From Larix sibirica (lineage: Eukaryota; Streptophyta; Pinopsida; Pinales; Pinaceae), in assembly GCA_004151065.3 (NCBI GenBank), contig NWUY0300004608.1, positions 1 through 22,458 on the forward strand: 22,458 nucleotides of DNA, given 5' to 3'. The position numbers and the translations under genes were made by a program. The notes under the pieces are model-generated. The model ran no database searches and was not told the DNA's origin. It was given only the letters and a program-made list of their open reading frames with translations. Positions within the stretch are counted from its first letter, which is position 1. Every line of letters begins with the position of its first letter. This document shows, one piece after another, positions 1-8,887 of the stretch.

Positions 1-827
1 TGGTGCAATGGGATTCCCTTCGCCATATAGGTCCTCGGGACATCACCATCCACTGTCGGGATTCATGTGTAGATATTATGATAGGGACAAGCACTGGGAT
101 AAGGAATCATGTTGTGTTCTGCACAGTCAATTGTCAATCCTCATTATAGGGTCTTCAAACCTCATTACAAGGAATTCAATATTCTTGCAATACAATGCAT
201 CTCATGCTCGAGAGCATGTATTTCCCAAACAAAATAGCATTCCACTACAATGGAGAGATAAGAGAGAGAGAAGAAGAATGAAATAGAGCCCAAATCAAAT
301 CCTTCTATAGGAATTTGAATTCCCAAGGGACCGACTCCAATTCCAAGAGAGGTAAGTCAAATTCATTGGGGGTTACTCAATTCATGAGAGAGAGGTTACA
401 ATTAGAGATTCCCTTTCCTAGAATAGAAAAAGGTGAAACAAGAGGGGAGTTACACTTTTCAAGGAGTGCAGACTAAAAATAGCTAGTGAGGGTGCACTAG
501 CACATGAGGAGCATCACAAGAGGCTTGGAATATCCAAGGAGGGGCCACTAGCGAAGAGGGTCCCACCAAACATCAAAGAGAGTGTAAAGTACTGCCATAA
601 ACCAAAATAATAAAAAATAGGGTCCACCAAGTAATGTTAGGGAGAGCAACAATTCCTAGTCCCTAACCCTCTCGCATGTGGAATCCATGGCCCCTCATTC
701 TCATTATTTGTCCATGTTGAATCTAGTTAAATAATAATAATAATAAGGTCCAAAGTCCTGGAACCTAGTGCCCAATAATAAACAAAATAATAACATATGT
801 CAAGGGCTTAACAACCGGGTTATTACA
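1..827 (-). mobile_element. Possible truncated LTR, minus strand
   Basis: Read on the minus strand from 827 downward, this begins TGTAATAACCCGG, which resembles the TGTAACACCC-type start of many plant Ty3/gypsy LTRs. A CT-rich tract (complement of 252-278) lies about 550 bp in, where plant LTRs often carry a pyrimidine-rich leader. No partner LTR, primer site or coding domain is visible and the window edge cuts it. Alternative: a plus-strand LTR at 279-827 (TGAAATA...TATTACA ends) preceded by the GA-rich tract at 252-278 as polypurine tract. An (AAT)n microsatellite sits near 729-746. No credible gene is present here. Confidence 0.3.
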
Positions 828-1864
828 CAACATATTTTGACTCAATGAGATGGTGAGAAATTACATAAGGCTCTAGTAAAACCAATAATATACCATCCTC
901 TAAGTTGGACAATGGGATTGTTTTCCTTTCTAGTTTTAAGTTGTCTAATGTGTGTTGCCTCTTCATCCGCCCCAAATGTTTGTCAATGGCAATGTCGTAC
1001 ATATGAGAGGTCGACTATTTTCGCATGACTAAAGATATGTCTACATCACTTGCATAAAATGTAAGGGTTGGCACCTCTGTTGATGTTTCAAGGTCTGAAC
1101 TAACAATTTCCTTTTTTAGAGTTTCCTCGAGATTCATAGAAAAATAATTCCAACATTTTGGTTTATTGTTTTTTCATTTTTCCCCTATGAAGCCTTAGCA
1201 TTTGGCCAATATCTTACAAATGTGTTGTCTTATGATAAAATATATAGTGAAAAGTAATATTTTTATAATACAATCCCTAATTGCAAAGAAAATCATCCTA
1301 CTTTATAATTATCTTATATAATAGACTTCAACTTGTGTCAAGTTGTACATAATTTTGAAATATGTTATAGTGCCCTTTTGGATGTGGCTTATGTCAAAGT
1401 TAAGAAATTTGGCTAATTTTTTTGTAATGTTTTCTCGAACTTGTGTAATCCAAATCATGATGGGAATATAGTCTCACCCACACTAGGATTTTTCTAATAG
1501 AAATGGTAGTAGGTTGAAATACTAGAACCAGGGTTTGAAAAAGATACTAGTCGTGCCCCAAAACCATGGTCTCTCCTCAAATACTTCTTTGTGCTTTTTA
1601 CGGTTGGGAAAAAAAACAACAAAAAGTAACTAAAATTCCATTTCATAAGTGTTGGCATTAATGGGCACAACCCATTGGATTTCTTCATTAAGACATGGTC
1701 TTTATAACCATTGATGAATTCATTGTGCCAGGAGCGCATTCTACAACCCAAATAGATGTGTAGTGTGTGTTACAAAATAAAAATATGATATAAACAAGGT
1801 ATAAAATACATCATTTTTTTAAACACGGTATCTTAGATTTAGCTTAACCTCACCTTAACCTACA
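828..1864. other. AT-rich flank, no gene seen
   Basis: AT-rich sequence without long open frames, recognisable protein domains or RNA genes. Short open frames, such as the one on the minus strand at 1494-1751, have no recognisable content and are of a length expected by chance. Confidence 0.6.
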
Positions 1865-2200
1865 ACTATTAAGCATTGAGAGGGATCAAATACCTCATCT
1901 TCTTAGATCCATTTTAATCTTGCATTTATCAAATGTCAAGGTCCTTCTTAATATTGAATCTATCAAGCATTGAGAGATATCAACTCCCTCTAATCCATCT
2001 TAATATTACATCTATCAAGAAAATATGAGAAGTTTTCCCTCTTGGTGCTTGATACATGAGGGATTCGATTTTATCCCTCTCAAAGTTTAATCGACGAGGG
2101 ATTACATTTAACCCTCTCGTCACTTGCTAGATGAAGGATTCGATCCATATCAATGATTGATAAATGTAGAATTAAGATGGACCTAATCTATTTAACATCT
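1865..2200. repeat. Degenerate foldback repeat with 37-38 bp subrepeats
   Basis: The left part (about 1871-2030) contains AAGCATTGAGAG at 1871 and again near 1965, and several TCCATCTTAAT-ATTACAT-type copies. The right part carries the same motifs inverted: around 2157-2181 it reads as the reverse complement of the TCCATCTTAAT...TTTATCAA unit. Within the right part, GAGGGATTCGATT-like units start at 2058, 2096 and 2133, a spacing of 37-38 bp. This could be a decayed foldback or MITE-like element, or a minisatellite with an inversion. No transposase and no clear terminal duplication is seen. Confidence 0.45.
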
Positions 2201-2585
2201 AATATTGGCCTACATAACATTAAGTATTTTTTTTCCTGAAAAAATGGTAATTTCATTAAGAAAGAAAGTGAATTGCATTTTGTATAAGCACTAACCATTC
2301 ATTGATCCCTCAAAAGAAACCACAAGTCCAAAAGAGTCATATAAGACATATAACTCCTAAAAAATCTCCAAATAGTCCATAAATTACATCAAAAAGTTAT
2401 CCACCAGGTTATCCATAAATAACTCCTCCCCTCTATCAAAATTGTTAATAATATTCATAATCTCTCTCAATACCTCTAATACATAAACCTAAAATACATC
2501 ATTACATGGACCATAGCATAGCCAATATCTAAAAGTTGAGATACATATGAAATATTGTCAAATCAATGAAGTGTTAGCAAATGAT
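2201..2585. other. AT-rich flank upstream of the element, no gene
   Basis: No coding or RNA gene is seen. The last five bases, ATGAT (2581-2585), are the candidate 5' target-site duplication of the retrotransposon that starts at 2586. Confidence 0.6.
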
Positions 2586-3252
2586 TGTTGGTGCCCAAGT
2601 TTTGGTTAGTAACTGCATGCTGAGCCAACCAATACCAAATTGGGTTGTTCCAAACAAAAATAAGTTGCTAGCTGCATGCTAGTGACAAATTTTGAGTTTT
2701 GATACTCCAGCCTATATAAGGCACATTTTCGTAAAGGGTAGGGGTTGGTTGGTTGGTTGTAGTTGTTCTGGGTTTTTTCTCTAAGACATAATTCAAAGGG
2801 GTTTGTGAGAAAAAATATCGTATGTTATGGATTATGTACAGTGCCTATGTTGGCACTGAGAACCACTGAGATGTATAAGTTGTTGAGCTGAATTTATGTG
2901 TTGGCATGTTAATACCTATTTTGGTTAAGTAATATAGGCATAATTATGAAATCTTTGTTCTGGTTTATTTTCCCTTGTGCAATGTGTCTGTTGTGAATGT
3001 TTACTGATTATGAGAATGCTGAATATTTGAGAAGTACATATATGATGTATGACTAGAGTAAAATATATGAAAGAATGAATAGAACTGCCTTAGCCCTCAT
3101 GTGCATCCCTGATTCAATTCTTATTAATTCTTGTGCATGTCTCGAGTAAGACTGTACTTTGTAAATCATAATGTATTGCTAGATGCCGATGCACATGGGG
3201 CTTTGTTGGTCACACAAAGTTGAACCCTGGGTCTGACAGACTACAACCAACA
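2586..3252 (+). repeat. 5' LTR, 667 bp
   Basis: Starts TGTTGGTGCC and ends CCAACA, giving perfect 6-bp inverted ends. It aligns over its whole length with 13873-14532. U3 is short: a strong TATA box lies at 2713-2720, followed by GGTT repeats near 2743-2760, which probably fall near the start of R. The rest (about 500 bp) would be R and U5. Divergence from the 3' LTR includes many transitions and several small indels. Confidence 0.95.
2713..2720 (+). promoter_or_regulatory. LTR TATA box
   Basis: TATATAAG within CCTATATAAGG, a good match to the plant TATA consensus. It is conserved in the 3' LTR at 14000-14007 (copied at 21222-21229) inside an otherwise diverged U3. It would position RNA polymerase II initiation about 30 bp downstream, near the GGTT repeats. 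Confidence 0.7.
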
Positions 3253-3253
3253 A

Positions 3254-3271
3254 TGGTTCCATTGTCGAGAC
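3254..3271 (+). promoter_or_regulatory. Primer binding site, tRNA-Asp-like, degenerate
   Basis: One base after the LTR comes TGGTTCCATTGTCGAGAC. TGG matches the CCA tail of a tRNA. Compared with the plant tRNA-Asp site used by Athila and some Tat elements (TGGCGCCGTTGCCGGGGA), 11 of 18 bases match by eye, and five of the seven mismatches are C-to-T or G-to-A. This fits a site decayed by cytosine deamination. Another primer tRNA is possible. Confidence 0.42.
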
Positions 3272-3299
3272 CTGACATGGATTGTGTTAGGAGGAAGTA

Positions 3300-4016
3300 A
3301 TGAGGTGGAAACCTACCAAAGATTAGATTGAGCAATGGTTTGCGAGTAAGGAGGATGAATTTGCATTGAAAGAAATGAAATATTTGTGGATTTCAGCCCA
3401 ATATTGGAAGGATTGGTTTATTTAATCTGATATTCACATGATTTTCTTTTGTGGGTATCCTATTATGCTGTTTGAATGGATGCAGAGGAAAACTGAGATA
3501 AAGACTACTTGGAGAGCACCTTGTCTAGTAGTCTAGACCAGGGAGAATATTCAAGAATTGAAGGATCTGAAGAATATATGGACTAGATCCATCAAATTTT
3601 GGTTCTTGCGCCTGAAGGAAGGCTATGTTATAGAATTTTCCATAGGATCAAGTGAATCATATAGCCTCATCGAAGAAATATTTGAAAAAGGTCCAAGAAA
3701 GAGGTTCTTGAAATAATTTTGCTCTCGATAAAGATGTTGTTTGTAGAGATGGGGATGATGTCGATGGACCCCGATAGTATGGAAGCGTAAACTCTACATT
3801 ATGGGCCGGGTGGGGCATGAGGAAGAAGGAAGAACTAATTATTGCACTATGGATCCAGAAGATAAAAGAGTCTAAAGAGAGAAAATAAATGAACAACAAG
3901 TTGAGATAAGAAAGGCAGTGAAGAAAGAAAAGAAAGAAAATAAGTTGAAGGGAAAGGATGAGTTAGATCAGAGAGGAAAGAAGACTATCAGAAACAAGAA
4001 AGTGTAAAAATAACGT
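3300..4016 (+). pseudogene. Gag N-terminal (matrix-position) domain, decayed
   Basis: One frame (frame 3) reads as plausible protein through 3300-3715, with few stops and many Trp and aromatic residues (MRWKPTKD, EQWFASKEDEFALKEMKYLW, WKDWF). It resumes after a scrambled stretch at about 3785, with a Lys/Glu-rich, probably coiled-coil segment (3850-4005). I recognise no named domain. Its position in front of capsid suggests a matrix-like or RNA/membrane-binding role, which is inference. In-frame stops fall at 3324 (TAG), 3411 (TAA), 3531 (TAG) and others further on. Confidence 0.6.
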
Positions 4017-4559
4017 TCAAAAGGTCCTTTTGTGCCATAAGGGTGCACAGATACTGGGAAAGAAGAGTGCTTAGAGGATGAGAGACCTCCCAAGAGGTGG
4101 GGAATGTAAGAAAGTGAAAGTTGCAATGAAAACAACAATATCGAACCCCTAATATTGGAAGAAAACAAGAACCAAGAAGATTTGTAAGAACTAGGAGTAT
4201 GGATGAATGGATCTTCTTGCATCATTGGAGGAGGATCGCGCAGCTAGATCTAAGATCCCCTGGAACCAATATTGTTAGAAGACACACACTAGATGGTGAT
4301 CCTCCATTTGGTATGACCCCTTGATGTTATTGCTCAAATAAAAAAAATAGTTATTACTTGAGTTTGTGTGGGAAGAAAACTCGGAGAACGAACCTGAGTC
4401 AAGAGAAGTGCAAATTAGTCATTTACAATGGATTAATACAGATCTACAAAGTTCAAGAAGAAATAACCTTTTTTCTGAATCTACCAAGCACAAGTGCACA
4501 TACAAATCAGTACATACCCACCAGGATGGTGACTATGTCAGACACTACATTGTGACTAC

Positions 4560-4995
4560 CTAAGTTTCATGAAATGGGAAAATATGATGCACATCAACAT
4601 TGGTTTACCTATGAATCAATTTGGACTATAAAGACTGTTACAAATGAAACTGCTAAGATTGCGCAATCAGATACCACGTTTAGAGACAGAGCTTTGATGT
4701 GGTGCATGAAGTATACTACTACAATGCCCACAGTTTAGCCTCGTACGTTGATGACGATAAAAATGGACCTTCTGAAAGAGTTTTAGAAGATGAAGTCTGA
4801 GTAACAGTGCATCACTGAGATTAAAGAGATTAAATAGAATATTGAAGAGTCTTCATGGGACTACGATCAATGATTCAAGATCTTACTAGATTGACTGAGT
4901 TTCCAAATCATGGATGTGTAGCATCGAGCGTGGTTTATTGTGGGCATGTTGCCACATATCAGATTTCCCTTGACTCAGCAGAAGGTGAAAACCCA
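4560..4995 (+). pseudogene. Gag capsid domain (Retrotrans_gag-like), decayed
   Basis: Frame 2 shows the capsid fold signature. HQHWFTYESIW is followed by TFRDRALMWCMKY (the A..W helix), then a Leu-rich helix ending LLKEF, then SSWDYDQ-stop-FKILL and a WFIVGMLPHI block, which corresponds to the Y..RF..L and GL motifs of this family. Stops interrupt it at several Gln or Arg positions (for example PT-V-stop-P, EF-stop-KM, DQ-stop-FK). It would form the virus-like particle shell. A frameshift separates it from the knuckle array. Confidence 0.8.
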
Positions 4996-5145
4996 GTCAA
5001 TTCCCTAGAGAATACCATGAGGTTTCAATCGACTCCAGGAGGATAAGTGTCGCAAGGAATGGTGCAGGTTCAGACAGAGCTTGCTACGCTGAATGAACAA
5101 CTACATCACCTATCTACTGCGAAAAAAGTCAGAGAAAACATATGG

Positions 5146-5640
5146 TGTATATTTTGTAGAGTGGAGGGACATCATACGAATTAGTGCCCGACACTGAATA
5201 ATTATATGGGTACCATTGCTCCTAGTCCTTTTCTAGCATTTTCGAATTCAAAATGGTGTGAGATATGTAAATCTTGGGGCCATAGACCTCTGAATTGTCC
5301 TATGTTACATAAATACTAGAGTTCTACACATGTGCCATTTTGTGAATTTTGTAAGTTAGTTGGACATAATGTGAATAACTGTCGTGATCTGCAGTTGATG
5401 AAAGATAATATAGCATATGCCTACCGAGTAAAAGGCATAGAGGAAACAAGGCAACTTGACTCGACAGGATAGCAAGGAGTAGCGCACAGGGGCATCAGAG
5501 GTTGAGGAAGAGGTTTTGGTGCTGGAAGACAGGTAATTTGTTTTAACTATGGAGAAATGGGCCACTTAGCAAGATATTGTTCTAATCCATGAGATATCTT
5601 TGCATATTTTCATAACACAGAACATGTGACAGAAGAGTTT
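5146..5640 (+). pseudogene. Array of four CCHC zinc knuckles plus a dead fifth
   Basis: Single reading frame (frame 1). Knuckle 1 is at 5146-5187 (CIFC...GHH...C, with a TAG just before the last Cys). Knuckle 2 is at 5257-5298 (CEICKSWGHRPLNC, intact). Knuckle 3 is at 5341-5382 (CEFCKLVGHNVNNC, intact). Knuckle 4 is at 5539-5580 (second Cys changed to Tyr, rest intact). A fifth at 5599-5640 keeps the spacing and the His, but all three Cys positions read Phe. An RG-rich stretch with two stops (about 5470-5530) precedes knuckle 4. Such domains bind genomic RNA as nucleocapsid. Plant Ty3/gypsy Gag usually has one or two knuckles, so the number is unusual. Confidence 0.88.
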
Positions 5641-5916
5641 GTAGACTTGGCCAAGAAATGGGAAGAGAAGAAAGGTCATTGTAATCTGGTTATAATGGAA
5701 CCAAGAAATGAGGACAAGGGGAAGGATCCAGTGCATGTAAATATAGTAACCAGAGGAGGTGCTCAAACAGGTGATGACCTCCTTGGAGAAGGTAGCATAG
5801 GGATACCCTTGGAGCAGAAGGTTAGAAAATCCACACAACCTCCACCAAATTTTCAAGCAAAAGACCAGTTGCAAACCTTGCACAAAGCTCATAAATTTGT
5901 CAAAGAAGATGCATAG

Positions 5917-6273
5917 AGACAAGATGAAATATGTCACTTATGAGAGGAAGAAATATTGTGCAACCTGCACAAGGAGATGATGGAGAAAACCGTGCAATGT
6001 GTCCCAACCCACTACAAAGATAAGCCACTCGAAGGTAGAGTTAAAAGCAACCGTAATACCTAGTAAGTACTTTCCTACGAATTTTTATACATATTTTAAA
6101 TGATCCTCTTGCTGTAAATGAAGTAACTGGTATGCTTGCTAAATTACTAACATTTGATGAGGTCAAACAACCTATTTCTGTACCACTTCCTGAAAGAAGT
6201 GTGCGCAGAGTGGGTAAGATAAGAAGATCCGGAAAAGAGTTCATGCTGTCACTTGAATTAGCCTGGATTTCAA
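5917..6273 (+). pseudogene. Gag-Pol linker, degraded
   Basis: No frame stays open. Fragments with protein character include DPLAVNEVTGMLAKLLTFDE and a basic segment around VRRVGKIRRSGKEF (about 6100-6245), which fit the hydrophilic linker between nucleocapsid and protease. No known domain is recognised. Confidence 0.45.
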
Positions 6274-6610
6274 ATGATATATGTTATGATTGATTTAGGA
6301 GTAGATGTGAATATTTTTCCCTATAGACTTGGGAATTGATGGGTAAGCCAAAGTTGGTATGGTATCCTATTCAAATTATATTAGCAAACCAGTATAAAGT
6401 TTTTCCCATTAGTAGGCTGACCAATGTGGAGGTAAATATTGATGGGGTAAAAATGTAGCAAAATTTGAAGTGATAGAAATATTGGAGGATACCGATCCCT
6501 ATCCTGCTATGTTGGGAATAGATTGGGATTTTGATAACAAAGTAATTCTCAACTTTAAGAAAAAAAGCATGTCATTCGAGTCAGATGAACTACACGTTAT
6601 AGACCCATTG
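6274..6610 (+). pseudogene. Retroviral-type aspartic protease, decayed
   Basis: Would cleave the polyprotein. The active-site block reads VMIDLGVDVNIFP (catalytic Asp codon 6292-6294). DLG instead of D[ST]G is the form typical of Tat/Athila-like plant elements. A middle segment, MGKPKLVWYPIQ to VNIDGVK, is in frame 3 (6339-6455). The C-terminal hallmark, YPAMLGIDWDF, is in frame 2 (about 6499-6531). Two frameshifts (near 6335 and 6455) therefore split the domain, and TAG ends the middle segment. Confidence 0.82.
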
Positions 6611-7126
6611 GACACAACAGAACGAGAAATTTATACTGAGCCATTTCAAGATGATATTTATGAGGGGGAGATAGAAAACATCTACAATGTGACCGCTAGA
6701 TAGGAGGATTATATAAACCTCATAGAAGATGGAGAGATAAGTTGGCGTAGTGTCTATTCATTTGATACAGATTCCCAGGATGCAATGGATCGATGGTAGA
6801 ATCAACTATATGAAGCGTCGACAAGGATATGTGCACACATCACTAAATCAGTGCACTAGATTGGATCATAGTTGCACGATCCACCCATGTCCGATGGAAT
6901 AGAGAATGTGGATACTTTCCTCAAACAAATGCAAGCCCAAATTTTGGAGCATCAATGAATGGAAGCAATGGATGTTGTCACTCAAGGAATTCCTACATGT
7001 TGGTGGAAAAAACACAAGGATGAGTTGAACAAATGGGACATAGTGCAGATCTAGATCAAAGAGAGATTCCATCCTGTTGCGGATATGGAATTGTTGAAAA
7101 TATTCAAAGGAAATGAAAATGAATAA
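6611..7126 (+). pseudogene. Second capsid-like segment between protease and RT
   Basis: Frame 2 continues from the protease. First comes an acidic linker (DDIYEGEIENIYNVTAR, a stop, then ISWRSVYSFDTDSQDA). Then about 6880-7090 has an FLKQ...TCWWKKHKDELNKWD...ERF arrangement. That WW, W, RF spacing resembles the core of Retrotrans_gag capsids and repeats the logic of the domain at 4560-4995 without copying it. Stops occur at several Gln-like positions. Function is unknown. It could be a captured or duplicated capsid piece, or a novel domain that looks like one by chance. Confidence 0.55.
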
Positions 7127-7553
7127 GGAAAACAAAATATTGGACAAATGTGTCTACTTAATTTATCACCACATTCAAATTCAGTACAAGAGATCCGAAC
7201 CTGGCAGTAGTTATTCACAAAATCAAGCAAGTTATTTTTGGAGACAGACCATAGCAGGATCTGATGCAAAGAGTCATCTGCGCACACCATCAGGACTTGG
7301 CTAGGCTGAACACGACCATATATTACTGGAAGGTAGAAATTAAAGAATTAGATGAAGAAAAATACCTACACAATGTACAGATTAAAGAAACTGTGGGTAA
7401 ATGCGTTGTGTAGGATGAATCGTCTTCCAACACTGCACTAGCATTATTGCAACCACTTAAAACAAAGAAATATAATATAGGGAGGATGAGCCTAAACTAG
7501 CCATAATTGGATATTATTGGGACCAAGAAACTATTACGTAGATAGTAGATTTA
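7127..7553 (+). pseudogene. Pol spacer with coiled-coil-like segment
   Basis: Frame 1 from 7198 reads NLAVVIHKIKQVIF, a stop, then QDLMQRVICAHHQDLARLN and a charged KVEIKELDEEKYLHN stretch (about 7300-7380), which is probably helical. It is interrupted by TAG at 7246 and 7411. The frame before 7198 is scrambled, so part of the preceding domain may be deleted. No named domain is recognised. Confidence 0.4.
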
Positions 7554-8340
7554 TTGAAGGAACATGAGCATATTTTTCCACGTAGCTTCTCTGAGATGCA
7601 AGGAATTACATGGAGTCTTGGAGAAATGAAGATTCAGTTGAAAGAAGGGGCCAAGCCAATTAAGAAAATGCCATACCGAATGAACCCAAAATATAAAGAA
7701 AAAATGTGCAAAGAGTATATCATATGCTGGATGCAGGATTATCTTCCCCGTAGAGGAATCATAAGGGATTAGTCCAATGGTGGTCTAGGATAAGAAGACA
7801 GGAGAAATCCACATCTGCGTCAATCTGCACAACCTGAATGTAGCATACATTTATGAGTTGTTCCCTACAATTTTCACAGACGAGGTGTTAGAGAATGTTG
7901 GGGATCATGAAGATTATTCATTCACCGATGGATTTTATGGCCACCATCGAGTGCACATCGCAGAGGAATATCTAACCAAAACAACCTTTGCAACTGAATG
8001 GGGATCCTTTTCCTACATAGTGATGCCATTTGGATTGAAGAATGCACCCGTGGTGTTCTCCAGAATAGTTGTAGCAACATTTAAAGAATTCATGCACAAA
8101 TTTCTAGAGGTTTTCCTTGATGACTGGACTATGTTTAGTTTTTTAAAAGATCACTTGCAGGTCTTGCACCTAATGCTAGATCATTGTAGGCAGATGCATA
8201 TTTCCCTAAATCTGAAGAAGTGCATTTTATGCACCCTGTTTTGAATATTGCTAGGTCATGTTGTGTGCAAAGATGATGTAATAGTAGACCCGACATATAT
8301 TGCATTCATTTTCGATCTTCCGACCCCAACACATGTGAAA
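7554..8340 (+). pseudogene. Reverse transcriptase domain, decayed
   Basis: Copies element RNA into DNA. Frame 3 gives the fingers start (GEMKIQLKEGAKPIKKMPYR...NPKYKEKM). Frameshifts around 7715-7740, in the LDAG-PVEES motif, move it to frame 1, which then runs through SP-MVV, DKKTGEIHICVNLHNLN, the first catalytic Asp (YSFTDGF, codon 7927-7929), TTFATEWGSF, MPFGLKNAP and the FLDDW form of the YxDD box (8113-8124). Both YxDD aspartates survive. CVNL replaces the usual CVDL. Stops include TAG before DKKTG and TGA at about 8242 just after the palm. This is the best-preserved domain, and its 3' part is repeated at 15238 onward. Confidence 0.93.
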
Positions 8341-8880
8341 GGCCTACGTACAACATTGGGACAAATGGGATACTAGATAAAATTCATAAGAAACTATGCT
8401 AGTATAACAATGCCATTGGAGGAGCTGTTGCGAAAAGAAGTGATGTATCAATGGACGTTAGAATGTCAAAAAACATTGGATATATTGAAGGAGAAACTGG
8501 TGACTGTGCCAATTCTCATCTTCTCTGATTGGATGTGCATATTCCATGTACATGTAGTTGCATCATCAGTAGTGCTAGGAGTGGTCTTAGATCATCTTGG
8601 TGAAGGAGATATCGATCATCCCATTTATTTTGTTAGAAAAAAATTGTCTACAGTTGAGAAGAATTACACCATGACTGAGCAGGAAGGCTTGGCGATGGTT
8701 TATGCTTTATAAAAGTTCTGACATTAGCTATTGGGGAGTTCCTTTAAGTTTTTGACATATCATTTTGCATTGAGATACTTATTCAACAAGCCAGTTTTGG
8801 GGGGTGCATCTATCGATGGCTTCTCTTGTTCTAAGAATTTGAATTTGAAGTTGTAGTGAAGCTAGGAAAACACAATGTAG
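8341..8880 (+). pseudogene. RNase H domain, catalytically dead
   Basis: Continues in frame 1 from RT. The thumb/connection (PLEELLRKEVMYQW..CQKTLDILK) is followed by the RNase H core. The first catalytic Asp of the HVDAS motif reads Val (HVHVVASS, codon 8557-8559). The TE.EGLAMVYAL helix with its Glu is kept. The TDH Asp reads Tyr (codon 8758-8760). A frameshift near 8800 splits the following LGG...RWLLLF block. TAA, TGA and TAG stops cluster at 8710-8730. It would have removed the RNA strand during reverse transcription. Confidence 0.88.
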
Positions 8881-8887
8881 TTTGGAT

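Larger units (their letters stand above)
3300..5916 (+). pseudogene. gag pseudogene: N-terminal domain, capsid, CCHC array
   Basis: Would encode the structural polyprotein that packages element RNA. Order: an N-terminal domain (3300-4000), a low-complexity linker (4000-4500), a capsid domain (about 4560-4990), a CCHC zinc-knuckle array (5146-5640) and an acidic/basic tail (5641-5916). The N-terminal domain and linker carry frame changes. Capsid is in frame 2 and the knuckles in frame 1, with a frameshift near 4990-5010. Between 4550 and 5920 I read 14 in-frame stops, eight TAG, five TGA and one TAA. The start at 3300 is the first ATG opening a frame with real protein character. It leaves an unusually short leader of about 28 bp after the primer site, so the true start could have been lost. 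Confidence 0.85.

Noticed and set aside
8-286. 92-codon open frame at the start of the window
   Set aside because: No domain or recognisable composition. It overlaps the LTR-like sequence and is of chance length.
2231-2400. Possible LINE or SINE tail near the T-run at about 2228
   Set aside because: Only a short T/A-rich run is present, with no RT fragment, A/B box or target duplication.
4550-5920. Reassigned stop codons (TAG read as Gln) as an explanation of the many in-frame TAGs
   Set aside because: TGA and TAA also interrupt the same frames, frameshifts are present, and catalytic residues are lost. Ordinary pseudogene decay explains all of it.
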